Position numbers and translations under genes: made by a program. Source: Hyphomicrobiales bacterium (GTDB lineage: Bacteria > Pseudomonadota > Alphaproteobacteria > Rhizobiales > Aestuariivirgaceae). From it: a DNA stretch of 9,409 nucleotides. The DNA lies in NCBI GenBank assembly GCA_027067085.1, contig JAMOMM010000334.1:1-9409 (forward strand), given 5' to 3'. The first letter of the stretch is position 1. Each line of letters starts with the position of its first letter. The notes beneath the pieces were generated by a model. That model ran no database searches. It was not told where the DNA came from and saw only the letters and a list, made by a program, of their open reading frames with translations. Shown here piece by piece: positions 1-6,760 of this stretch.

Positions 1-304
1 CGCGCTCGTTATTGGCCACAAATTTCTGCCCGTAAAGCGCCACAAAATGAAAGAGATTTTACCAGGCATCATAGTCACCGTCATTTTGTGGTTACTCGCC
101 GCATGGTCATATGCCGATTATATTTCAAGCTTTTCACGCATTCAGGTGATGTATGCAGGTTTAGGCAACGTCGTCATCGCCCTCATTTTCCTCTACATCT
201 CAGCCCTTGTGATTATCCTAGGCGGAGAAATCAACCAAGCGCTAATTGCCAGAAAGCGCGATTTTTCAAAGAATCAAATTGCAAAAAATCAAGTCGGAGA
301 ATAA
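1..304 (+). CDS. YihY/BrkB-family inner-membrane protein, C-terminal part (5' end outside window)
   Basis: The reading frame is open from base 2 and gives about 100 residues ending at TAA 302-304. The ATG at 47 is internal, because the codons before it (encoding KFLPVKRHK) fit the conserved loop of the family, 'LP.rrv.w'. The fragment shows the usual end of YihY/BrkB proteins. A helix (GIIVTVILWLLAAW) is followed by the loop YADYISSFSRIQVMYAGLGN, where the YxSxFxxxxxxYxxLG pattern is typical. A last helix (VIALIFLYISALVIILGGEIN) leads to a short basic tail. Family members are polytopic inner-membrane proteins, once misnamed ribonuclease BN; their physiological role is not settled. The gene meets ccr tail to tail with one base between the stop codons, so no separate terminator fits there. 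Family assignment is fairly sure; function is not. Confidence 0.85.
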   Translation, partial: ALVIGHKFLPVKRHKMKEILPGIIVTVILWLLAAWSYADYISSFSRIQVMYAGLGNVVIALIFLYISALVIILGGEINQALIARKRDFSKNQIAKNQVGE

Positions 305-305
305 A

Positions 306-1550
306 TCACTCCTCACATGCCTCAATCACATCTTCATACGTCCGCAAGCCAGTGCGTGGCGCACATACCAACACAGCCATGTTGCCCGGTTGGTGCTTAT
401 TTTCCAACATCCGCGTATGCGCCTTTGGAATATCACGCCACGAGAACACTTCTGACATACACGGATCAATGCGCCGGTTAATCATCAACTGGTTAGCCTG
501 TGATGCTTGCTTCAAATGAGCAAAATGAGAGCCTTGAATACGCTTTTGATGCATCCAGACATAACGTGCATCCATCGTTAGGTTATAACCCGTCGTACCT
601 GCACAAAACACCACCATGCCGCCGCGCTTCACCACAAGACAAGACACTGGGAAGGTTGCTTGGCCAGGGTGTTCAAACACCGTATCAACACTAACGCCCT
701 TGCCCGTAATATCCCAAATCGCTTTACCAAAGGCACGAGAGCCTTTCAGCCAAGTATTATATTCATCGGTATTAACTTCAGGCATCTCACCCCAGCAATC
801 AAAATCCTTACGGTTTATCACGCCCTTAGCACCAAGCGACATCACAAAATCGCGCTTGTCTTCATTCGAAATTACCCCGATCGCATTGGCCCCAGCAGTT
901 GCACAAAGCTGAACAGCAAACGAACCAAGCCCACCCGAAGCGCCCCATATTAAGACATTATGTCCAGGGCGCAAAATATGTGGTCGATGGCCAAACAGCA
1001 TTCTGTAAGCCGTTGCAAGTGTAAGCGTATAACATGCAGATTCTTCCCATGTTAAATGCTTTGGACGCTGCATAAGCTGTTGAGCTTGCACGCGACAAAA
1101 TTGCGAGAAAGATCCATCAGGTGTTTCATAACCCCAAATACGGTTAGACGGCGACAACATTGGATCACCACCATTACACTCTTCATCATCACCATCATCT
1201 TGGTTACAATGAATGACGACTTCATCACCAACTTTCCAACGCGTCACTTTTGAACCAACGGCCCAAACAATACCAGAAGCATCAGAACCAGCGACATGGA
1301 ACGGTTGTTTGTGAACTTTAAAAACTGAAATCGGTGTGCCGAGCGCTGCCCATACACCATTGTAATTGACGCCAGCGGCCATCACCAAAACCAACACCTC
1401 ATGGCTGTCAATTTCCCATGTTGGCACCACTTCAACTTGCATGGCTTCATTAGGTTTGCCATGTCGTTCCGGCCTGATTGCCCAAGCATACATATTTTTT
1501 GGAACATGGCCCAATGGTGGCATTTCGCCAATCTCATACAAGTCTTTCAT
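306..1550 (-). CDS. ccr: Crotonyl-CoA carboxylase/reductase
   Basis: Catalyses NADPH-dependent reductive carboxylation of crotonyl-CoA to (2S)-ethylmalonyl-CoA, the key step of the ethylmalonyl-CoA pathway for acetyl-CoA assimilation; cytoplasmic. It is a medium-chain dehydrogenase/reductase protein closely matching alphaproteobacterial Ccr along its whole length. The N-terminus KDLYEIGEMPPLGHVP is diagnostic. So are AGVNYNGVW, the acidic Ccr-specific stretch HCNQDDGDDEECNGGDPM, IWGYETPDGSF, and the nucleotide-binding WGASGGLGS. The C-terminal half has WDITGKG, GSHFAHLKQASQANQL and PGNMAVLV. I prefer the ATG at 1550 (414 residues): conserved sequence begins at once and GAGG lies 4 bases upstream. 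An in-frame ATG at 1595 (429 residues) has a weaker AGG 8 bases upstream, but adds 15 residues that look unconserved; some homologues do carry a variable N-terminal extension. It is divergent from the small membrane gene and ecm. Identification is very secure, the start less so. Confidence 0.97.
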   Translation of the reverse strand: MKDLYEIGEMPPLGHVPKNMYAWAIRPERHGKPNEAMQVEVVPTWEIDSHEVLVLVMAAGVNYNGVWAALGTPISVFKVHKQPFHVAGSDASGIVWAVGSKVTRWKVGDEVVIHCNQDDGDDEECNGGDPMLSPSNRIWGYETPDGSFSQFCRVQAQQLMQRPKHLTWEESACYTLTLATAYRMLFGHRPHILRPGHNVLIWGASGGLGSFAVQLCATAGANAIGVISNEDKRDFVMSLGAKGVINRKDFDCWGEMPEVNTDEYNTWLKGSRAFGKAIWDITGKGVSVDTVFEHPGQATFPVSCLVVKRGGMVVFCAGTTGYNLTMDARYVWMHQKRIQGSHFAHLKQASQANQLMINRRIDPCMSEVFSWRDIPKAHTRMLENKHQPGNMAVLVCAPRTGLRTYEDVIEACEE

Positions 1551-1769
1551 ACAACCTCGCTCTGGCCACCCGCTTTTGTGTTGCGATGGCCTCATTTTTA
1601 TCGCCTGTCATTATGCAGCGCACTATACACTTTCACAGATTTTGCTGCAGCGCAACATAGCGAGCAAATAAACTTTAGTTGTATGCAAAAGTACAGCAAC
1701 GAAAACTCGACTATATTTTAACGCAAATTTTAGCAAAAATGATACTTTAACCATAGCTTCAACCTATGA

Positions 1770-1798
1770 TTAACAAGTGGTAACCGATTAACTATACT
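1770..1798 (+). promoter_or_regulatory. Sigma-70-type promoter for the small membrane protein gene
   Basis: A -35 box TTAACA (1770-1775) and a -10 box TATACT (1793-1798) are separated by exactly 17 bases. Each matches the sigma-70 consensus at 5 of 6 positions. Transcription would start near 1805 and give a leader of roughly 45 bases before the ATG at 1852. The rest of the 1551-1851 intergenic region is AT-rich and must also hold the ccr promoter on the other strand, but I could not pick out convincing hexamers for it. Confidence 0.6.
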
Positions 1799-1851
1799 AA
1801 AATTTCTATATATAGAGACGGCATTAAGGCATTTGGAGAGAGGTGTTCGAG

Positions 1852-2196
1852 ATGGAGAGTTTATTCAGTTCAATAACCAGTTATTTTGACGGAGGGGCAT
1901 CACAACAGGCTTTTACTGGAATCATGGACATTCCAACTAGTTTATTGATTTTAATCGTTGCTTTATGCCTTTTTGGCACCAACGTGATTGCCAACATCAC
2001 CGCTCGTGATAATTTTTTAGAATATGGTGTAACCTTTTCAAGCCTTTTCCTCGGGGCCCTTATGTCCAATAAATACATTGCCCATATTGAACTGCCCGTA
2101 TCCAGTGAGTTCGCACATTCAATCATTATAGCAAACATCGGCATGACCTGTGCAGGCCTGTTCTTAATGGGTGCGTATGGAACCCAGCGCTCATAA
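1852..2196 (+). CDS. Small three-helix membrane protein of unknown function
   Basis: I do not recognise this family. From the ATG at 1852 it is 114 residues. A GTG nine bases upstream (1843) is in frame, but the strong Shine-Dalgarno GAGGTG (1840-1845), six bases before the ATG, supports 1852. Three hydrophobic segments are visible: about residues 29-47 (SLLILIVALCLFGTNVIA), 56-73 (FLEYGVTFSSLFLGALM) and 90-109 (HSIIIANIGMTCAGLFLMG). The first 28 residues are polar, with no signal-peptide cleavage site, so it is probably an inner-membrane protein. It sits between ccr and ecm, co-directional with ecm, 102 bases ahead of it. It may be co-transcribed with ecm, but nothing in the protein ties it to the pathway. 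Confidence 0.75.
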   Translation: MESLFSSITSYFDGGASQQAFTGIMDIPTSLLILIVALCLFGTNVIANITARDNFLEYGVTFSSLFLGALMSNKYIAHIELPVSSEFAHSIIIANIGMTCAGLFLMGAYGTQRS

Positions 2197-2298
2197 CCGA
2201 TAACAACCCGTGCTCTTAAACTAACCAGTTTTCACAAGGCTATCAGTCCAACAAAAGTCTCAGTTGCACTGCACCATTTTCCGTGCTTACCTGCTTAA

Positions 2299-4341
2299 AT
2301 GACAGATTCAAGCAATACAAAAAGCACTTCGCCCAAAAGCAAACCTACTAAAGGCCGGCTCCAAAAAGACAGGCCGTGGATTTTCCGCACCTATGCAGGT
2401 CACTCCACCGCCAAAGCCTCAAACCAACTTTATCGCGATAATTTAGACAAAGGCCAAACGGGCCTATCGGTCGCTTTCGATCTACCCACCCAAACCGGTT
2501 ATGATTCAGACCATGAACTAGCCCGTGGTGAAGTGGGCAAAGTCGGCGTGCCGATTTCTCACATTGGCGATATGCGCCAACTGTTTGACCAAATTCCGCT
2601 TGAACAAATGAACACCTCCATGACCATTAACGCCACCGCCGCGTGGTTGATGGCATTGTATGTGGCTGCTGCTGATGAGCAAGGCGCTGACCTAACCAAA
2701 CTCACAGGCACCACCCAAAACGACATCATCAAAGAATATCTTTCGCGCGGCACTTATGTGTTCCCGCCCGAACAATCCTTGCGTCTTACGACTGACACCA
2801 TCACGTGGGCCTTTACCAACCTGCCCAAATGGAACCCAATGAATGTGTGCTCCTATCATTTGCAAGAAGCTGGCGCGACCCCGCAGCAAGAATTATCCTT
2901 TGCCCTTGCCAACGCCATTGCCATTCTTGATGGCGTAAAAGCATCAGGCCTTGTCTCAAACGAAGACTTTCCCAAGGTGGTGGGCCGCATCTCATTTTTC
3001 GTAAATGCAGGCATTCGCTTTGTTACCGAACTTTGCAAAATGCGCGCCTTCACCGAACTTTGGGACGAGATCACCCACGAGCGATATGGCGTTGAAGAAC
3101 CCCGTTTCAGACGCTTTCGCTATGGCGTACAAGTCAACTCCCTTGGCCTGACCGAACAGCAACCAGAAAACAATGTCTATCGCATTTTGCTCGAAATGCT
3201 CGCCGTGGTGCTGTCTAAAAACGCCCGCGCCCGCGCCGTGCAATTGCCCGCTTGGAACGAGGCCCTTGGCCTGCCGCGCCCGTTCGATCAGCAATGGTCA
3301 TTGCGGATGCAACAGATCGTGGCGTATGAAACAGACCTGCTCGAATATGCCGATATTTTTGACGGCTCAAAAGAAATTGAACGCAAGGTTGACGAACTCA
3401 AAACCGCAGCCCGCGCCGAACTTAAAAACATCGCTGATATGGGCGGCGCTGTTGCTGGCATTTCAACCGGTTATATGAAGTCAGAACTTGTCGCTTCAAA
3501 CACCGCCCGCCTGAAAGCGATTGAAACAGGCGAGACCACATTGGTCGGCGTTAACAAATGGCAAGAGGGCGAGCCGTCACCATTAGCCACATCAGGCGGC
3601 GATACCATTTTAAAAATTCCAGACCATGTGGAATTTGACCAAGTCGCTAGTTTGAAAGCATGGCGCAAGGCGCGAGATAATGATGCCGTTAAAACGGCAC
3701 TCGAAAATCTAAAAGCCGCTGCCGCTGGCAGTGAAAATATCATGCCCGCCTCAATTGAGTGCGCCAAAGCTGGCGTGACAACGGGCGAATGGGGCCAAAC
3801 CCTACGCGACATATTCGGTGAATTCCGCGCACCTACTGGTGTTAATGGGGCTGGTGTAAACGAAGTCGTTGTCTCGCTCGTCACTGACGAACTCAAAGAC
3901 ATCCAACAAACAATGGCGGCACTTGCTGAAAAGCTTGGCGAAACACCAAAACTTTTGGTCGGCAAACCGGGGCTAGATGGCCACTCAAACGGGGCTGAAC
4001 AAATTGCCGTGCGCGCCCGCGAAACAGGCATGGACGTGATTTATGACGGCATCCGCCTCACCCCTGCTCAACTGGTTGAAACCGCGATCGAACAAAACCC
4101 TCACGCCATTGGCTTATCGATCCTGTCGGGCAGTCACGTGTCGCTCGTGCGTGATTTTATCAACCTGCTCAAACAATCAGGCAAAGGCAACATCCCCGTC
4201 ATCGTCGGCGGCATCATCCCCGATGAAGACATCAACATCCTAAAACAACTCGGCGTCACAAAAGTTTACACGCCAAAGAATTTTGAGTTAAATAAGATGA
4301 TGGCCGAGATCGCCGTGGTGATTGAAAAAGGAACAAGTTAA
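2299..4341 (+). CDS. ecm: Ethylmalonyl-CoA mutase, adenosylcobalamin-dependent
   Basis: Rearranges (2R)-ethylmalonyl-CoA to (2S)-methylsuccinyl-CoA using adenosylcobalamin, in the ethylmalonyl-CoA pathway (also called MeaA-like; cytoplasmic). At 680 residues it is close to the family's length. After a Ser/Lys-rich, poorly conserved first ~25 residues come the catalytic-barrel signatures: RPWIFRTYAGHSTAKASNQL, GLSVAFDLPTQTGYDSD, EQMNTSMTINATAAW, KWNPMNVCSYHLQEAGA, GRISFFVNAGIRFV and RFRYGVQVNSLGLTEQQPEN. The C-terminal B12 domain has the DxHxxG motif as D560-G-H562-S-N-G565, with H562 the expected lower cobalt ligand, then GLSILSGSH and VIVGGIIP. The wording matches Ecm rather than methylmalonyl-CoA mutase. 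TAA precedes the ATG directly in frame, so the start cannot lie upstream, yet no Shine-Dalgarno is visible. A damaged copy of the last 120 codons lies at 6757-7060. Confidence 0.97.
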   Translation: MTDSSNTKSTSPKSKPTKGRLQKDRPWIFRTYAGHSTAKASNQLYRDNLDKGQTGLSVAFDLPTQTGYDSDHELARGEVGKVGVPISHIGDMRQLFDQIPLEQMNTSMTINATAAWLMALYVAAADEQGADLTKLTGTTQNDIIKEYLSRGTYVFPPEQSLRLTTDTITWAFTNLPKWNPMNVCSYHLQEAGATPQQELSFALANAIAILDGVKASGLVSNEDFPKVVGRISFFVNAGIRFVTELCKMRAFTELWDEITHERYGVEEPRFRRFRYGVQVNSLGLTEQQPENNVYRILLEMLAVVLSKNARARAVQLPAWNEALGLPRPFDQQWSLRMQQIVAYETDLLEYADIFDGSKEIERKVDELKTAARAELKNIADMGGAVAGISTGYMKSELVASNTARLKAIETGETTLVGVNKWQEGEPSPLATSGGDTILKIPDHVEFDQVASLKAWRKARDNDAVKTALENLKAAAAGSENIMPASIECAKAGVTTGEWGQTLRDIFGEFRAPTGVNGAGVNEVVVSLVTDELKDIQQTMAALAEKLGETPKLLVGKPGLDGHSNGAEQIAVRARETGMDVIYDGIRLTPAQLVETAIEQNPHAIGLSILSGSHVSLVRDFINLLKQSGKGNIPVIVGGIIPDEDINILKQLGVTKVYTPKNFELNKMMAEIAVVIEKGTS

Positions 4342-4343
4342 TC

Positions 4344-4369
4344 TACAGAAGTAACCTGTAATCCTTTTT
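4344..4369 (+). terminator. Weak candidate terminator after ecm
   Basis: Three bases after the ecm stop, TACAG (4344-4348) can pair with CTGTA (4356-4360) around a 7-base loop. Four bases later comes a run of five T (4365-4369). The stem is short and AT-rich, so termination would be inefficient. It sits where a terminator is expected, because the next gene is convergent and ends at 4371. Confidence 0.3.
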
Positions 4370-4370
4370 A

Positions 4371-4769
4371 CTACCGATTTCTCAACAGCGCATAGTTGGC
4401 AACATTTCTTGCTGTTTCCAAATTGTATATATCTACTGAAAATTCTCTCCTTGGAGGTTTTTTCAACTCAACCGTTTCATTTTGAATATGTCGCTTCAAC
4501 CCTTCAACAGACATGCCATATTCCTCAATAGAGAATTTCCGAAAATAAAACTTCAATGACTTTTGATTGATAATAAAGGCAAAGGGTTGCTCCTTTCCAA
4601 CATAATATCGAAAGTCACAGACCTCACCTTTATTTACTGCTTTACAAGAAAATTCAGGAGAAGTTACGCCGATGCCGACAAAGTAATAATAAGCATCTAA
4701 AACCTCATGGCTAACAATTTTCTTTGCATGACTCTGCACTAATTCTATATCATCCACGTTTTTTAACAT
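4371..4769 (-). CDS. Hypothetical protein, 132 residues
   Basis: I do not recognise this protein. It begins at an ATG with GGAGG 11 bases upstream, and ends convergently with ecm, 29 bases from the ecm stop. There is no signal peptide or membrane helix, so it is probably cytoplasmic. The middle reads CDFRYYVGKEQPFAFIINQ, then SLKFYFRKFS, a hydrophobic/aromatic beta-like pattern, followed by a helical segment and a C-terminal tail ending in NYALLRNR. Two cysteines (in FSCKA and EVCDF) lie ten residues apart. The sequence is more AT-rich than ecm, which suggests acquired DNA. Its start overlaps the stop of the fragment at 4763-4962 (ATGTTAA), as in a two-gene operon, so it may be the surviving half of a gene pair. 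Function is unknown. Confidence 0.6.
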   Translation of the reverse strand: MLKNVDDIELVQSHAKKIVSHEVLDAYYYFVGIGVTSPEFSCKAVNKGEVCDFRYYVGKEQPFAFIINQKSLKFYFRKFSIEEYGMSVEGLKRHIQNETVELKKPPRREFSVDIYNLETARNVANYALLRNR

Positions 4770-4962
4770 GAGTAATCAAACCTCCATTTTCCCTGCCAGT
4801 CTAGGTTTATGCCATGGTCAAAAACGTTCATTTCATCTGCATTGTTTATACGAATAGCGACCGTTAATTCTGACAACTTTCTTATAAACGATTCTGCATT
4901 TACGCCATCAACGCAAACAGCATTTAGATATTTATATAAACATACATAAACCGCCGACCAAA
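4763..4962 (-). pseudogene. 5'-truncated remnant of a gene upstream of the 132-residue gene
   Basis: Reading the minus strand from about 4962, a frame runs open for about 65 codons to TAA at 4763-4765, whose bases overlap the ATG of the next gene. The translation looks like real protein, for example VNAESFIRKLSELTVAIRI, then NNADEMNVFDHGINLDWQG and KWRFDYSC. The frame is closed upstream by in-frame TGA and TAG codons. The only ATG (within ADEMNV) would leave about 26 residues. The overlap with the next start is what one expects of a translationally coupled operon partner, so I read this as the 3' part of a gene that lost its beginning, ending near the hairpin at 4972-5002. The family is not recognised. 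A chance open frame remains possible. Confidence 0.4.
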
Positions 4963-4971
4963 ATCACTAGA

Positions 4972-5002
4972 GTCGGTCTGGTTTAAATTGAACCAGACCG
5001 AC
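4972..5002. repeat. Perfect 12-bp inverted repeat (hairpin)
   Basis: GTCGGTCTGGTT (4972-4983) is the exact reverse complement of AACCAGACCGAC (4991-5002), with a 7-base loop TAAATTG. The stem is GC-rich within AT-rich surroundings. Neither side has a proper T-run directly after the stem, so it is not a standard intrinsic terminator; on the minus strand a TTTT comes nine bases later. It could be an RNA structure, a protein-binding palindrome, or the end of a small mobile or repetitive element. Confidence 0.7.
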
Positions 5003-5025
5003 CAGCTTAAGGTATTGATAATTTT

Positions 5026-5068
5026 GCGTTTCATGCAGTGTTTGTGATTCAAACAAAACATGAAACGC
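5026..5068. repeat. Long interrupted hairpin with 10-bp outer stem
   Basis: GCGTTTCATG (5026-5035) pairs perfectly with CATGAAACGC (5059-5068). Inside it, after a 4x4 internal loop (CAGT/AAAA), GTTTG (5040-5044) pairs with CAAAC (5050-5054) around a 5-base loop. Two nested stems in register are unlikely by chance and suggest a structured RNA or a selected palindrome. A related core, ACGTTTCATGAAA, appears near 8980-8993 upstream of the lipoprotein gene. Confidence 0.6.
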
Positions 5069-5165
5069 TCTAAACACCAGGACACAACCAAAGATAGAGT
5101 AATACACGGCAACATTTAGATGTATATATCATAAATTTTTATTTTAACGATACGGTAAAACTAGT

Positions 5166-5179
5166 TTGATTTGGATCAA
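5166..5179. promoter_or_regulatory. FNR/FixK-type operator, site 1
   Basis: TTGATTTGGATCAA is a perfect match to the TTGAT-N4-ATCAA box bound by FNR, FnrL, Anr and FixK regulators; the symmetry extends one base each side (TTTGAT...ATCAAA, 5165-5180). On the minus strand a TAAAAT -10-like hexamer (5146-5141) is placed so that the box would centre near -38 to -41 of a leftward promoter. Which family member binds cannot be told from the site. Confidence 0.65.
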
Positions 5180-5188
5180 ATTACAAGT

Positions 5189-5202
5189 TTGATGCAAATC
5201 AA
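5189..5202. promoter_or_regulatory. FNR/FixK-type operator, site 2
   Basis: TTGATGCAAATCAA is a second perfect TTGAT-N4-ATCAA box, centre to centre 23 bp from site 1, about two helical turns. A weak -10-like TAAATA (5222-5227) lies at the distance expected for class II activation of a rightward transcript towards the TadG-like gene. That would leave a long leader of about 145 bases. The rest of the 5203-5379 leader is AT-rich, and I see nothing else definite in it. Confidence 0.65.
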
Positions 5203-5379
5203 ATTCACAATTTAAAAACCATAAATATCCGCTAAAAATAGCCGTTTTATCGATTTTCCTATAACTTAAAAAACCCAAAAGTAAACCAAATCTTAAACAT
5301 GCCTTTTTAAATCAGGTTAAGAACTAAACTGTAACATATACCGCATCAAAACAAAACAACCCCAACGGGAAAGATGTAA

Positions 5380-6648
5380 ATGTTTCAGTCTTTAAAAGCT
5401 AAGTTTCAACAAAAAAATACTAAATTTGCAACAAGCAACAAAGGTTCTGTTGCAGTGGCATATGCAATTTCTTTGGTTGCAATTTCAGCTGCAGTTGGTG
5501 CTGCTATCGATTATTCACGAGCAATTAATGTAGAGGCAAAAATGCAACAAGCTGCGGACAATGCGGCTCTGGCATCTGTACAAGTTGCAAGCGGTAGTAA
5601 AGCTGAAATGTACGCCGTGGCCAAATCATACTTTGAAGAAAATGTCGCCAGTGGCCTGATTGAAAAAAACCCAAAGATTAAAATCAAAAAAATTACTGAT
5701 GGTGTCCGCGTAACTGCAAAACTAAAAGTACGCACAACATTCCTTAGTGTTATTAACATCAAAAACATAAAAGTTACTGTTTTGAGCGAAGTCGCAAAGC
5801 CATCCCTTCAAAAACTTGAGGTTGTCTTAGCGATTGACAGCACATCGTCAATGTCAGGTCGATTAAGTGAGATAAAGAGCCACGCCAAGTCATTTGCCAG
5901 TTCGCTCATTTCTGGAACCCACAACAATTCGGTTAAATTTGGACTTGTGCCCTACTCTAAATACGTCAACATAGGCACTAGCAACCTCAACATGACTGGA
6001 ACCTATGTACACCCGTCTAATTCATCTTGGACTTGGTACGGATGTATGGGATCGCGCAGTAACGTCTTAGATATTCGTGACGACAATTATGTCATCAACC
6101 CAGCACCAGGGCTAAGACAAAAAAATGATTATTATTGCAAAATCAGACCTATATCACGATTAAGTTCAGAGCTAACAACGGTCAAACAAAACATCAGCAA
6201 ACTCAATAGTGCTGGCATCAATGAATTTGCTTACCTTGAGCCTGCTCTTTTATGGTCTTGGGCCGTTTTATCCAGCAATGCTCCTTACGCAGAAGCTGGA
6301 GATTACTCCTCCGATCTAAAAAAAGTAATCATTATGATAAATGACAGCACCAACACGCGCGGTCCTAACAATGCATTTTCAGGTGGTTCAACCGATCCCA
6401 ATCACTATAATAAATCAGTCAGTGTCGCCGATAAAAGAACGCGTGATGTATGTGCAAACATTGCCGACAAAAAAATCAAAGTATTCATTATAGACTTTGG
6501 TAATGCAAGCGTGCTTGAAAATTGCGCAGTTAACGGTGGAAAGTATTACGCCCTCGATGATACCGACGATTTAGACGACACTTTTAAGAAAATCAGCCGC
6601 AAAATAGCTGGAAATGATGGCAGTGGCGTTTTACGCATTACAAGGTAA
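5380..6648 (+). CDS. TadG-like pilus-assembly protein with von Willebrand factor A domain
   Basis: TadE/TadG-type proteins are anchored in the inner membrane by one N-terminal helix and face the periplasm, where they assist Tad (Flp) pilus assembly. Here a basic N-terminus is followed by the typical TadG start GSVAVAYAISLVAISAAVGAAIDYSRA, whose helix spans about residues 24-43, and by the amphipathic KMQQAADNAALAS. From about residue 148 there is a vWA domain. Its strand LEVVLAID leads into a metal-site-like D153-S-T-S-S-M, where Thr replaces the usual first Ser of DxSxS. Then come FGLVPYSKYVNIG, YGCMGSR, KKVIIMIND and KVFIIDFGN. At 422 residues it appears full length, and it ends in VLRITR as many TadG proteins do. 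GGGAAAG precedes the ATG by about 6 bases. No other tad genes are present, so it is an orphan; its DNA is AT-rich. Two FNR boxes lie about 180 bases upstream. Confidence 0.85.
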   Translation: MFQSLKAKFQQKNTKFATSNKGSVAVAYAISLVAISAAVGAAIDYSRAINVEAKMQQAADNAALASVQVASGSKAEMYAVAKSYFEENVASGLIEKNPKIKIKKITDGVRVTAKLKVRTTFLSVINIKNIKVTVLSEVAKPSLQKLEVVLAIDSTSSMSGRLSEIKSHAKSFASSLISGTHNNSVKFGLVPYSKYVNIGTSNLNMTGTYVHPSNSSWTWYGCMGSRSNVLDIRDDNYVINPAPGLRQKNDYYCKIRPISRLSSELTTVKQNISKLNSAGINEFAYLEPALLWSWAVLSSNAPYAEAGDYSSDLKKVIIMINDSTNTRGPNNAFSGGSTDPNHYNKSVSVADKRTRDVCANIADKKIKVFIIDFGNASVLENCAVNGGKYYALDDTDDLDDTFKKISRKIAGNDGSGVLRITR

Positions 6649-6703
6649 GATTAAGGTAAAAGGTTAAGGTAAAAAGCAAGGATAAAAAGCAAGGGTAAAA
6701 GAC
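6642..6703 (+). repeat. Degenerate 11-13 bp tandem repeat, five units
   Basis: Five consecutive units begin AAGG and follow the pattern AAGG(t/a/g)(t)AAAA..: 6642-6652, 6653-6665, 6666-6677, 6678-6690 and 6691-6703. The first unit contains the TAA stop of the TadG-like gene. The array looks like slippage-derived purine-rich repeats and ends about 17 bases before the duplicated acyltransferase tail. Confidence 0.6.
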
Positions 6704-6720
6704 AGCGGTTTTCTAAGAAC

Positions 6721-6760
6721 ATTCCCCCTTCACCCCATTATAAAACGCCTTGATGTCCAC
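6721..6760 (-). pseudogene. Copy of the 3' end of the acyltransferase gene
   Basis: This stretch is identical at 39 of 40 positions to 9056-9095, inside the acyltransferase gene at 9030-9409. On the minus strand it still reads VDIKAFYNGVKG before running into unrelated residues and an early stop. At bases 6757-6760 (CCAC) it switches into a copy of ecm. It is a non-functional remnant with no start codon or catalytic part, and it marks one side of a recombination junction. Confidence 0.85.

Noticed and set aside
1643..1700. TTGC...GCAA and TGCAAAA-like elements upstream of ccr as possible RamB-type regulator sites
   Set aside because: The symmetry is imperfect and I do not know the binding motif well enough to call it.
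1366..1721. Overlapping plus-strand frames of 101 and 106 codons antisense to the start of ccr
   Set aside because: They lie opposite a secure gene, show no ribosome-binding site and have no protein-like pattern.
3471..4031. 186-codon open frame antisense to ecm
   Set aside because: Shadow of the ecm coding sequence; low-complexity Ser/Ala/Pro-rich translation and the known gene on the other strand.
4972..5068. Insertion sequence bounded by the inverted repeats
   Set aside because: No transposase frame lies between or near them, and each palindrome is a self-contained hairpin rather than a matched pair of ends.
4924..5115. 63-codon minus-strand open frame across the two hairpins
   Set aside because: No ribosome-binding site, a Cys/Trp-rich composition unlike the neighbouring proteins, and it simply reads through both palindromes.
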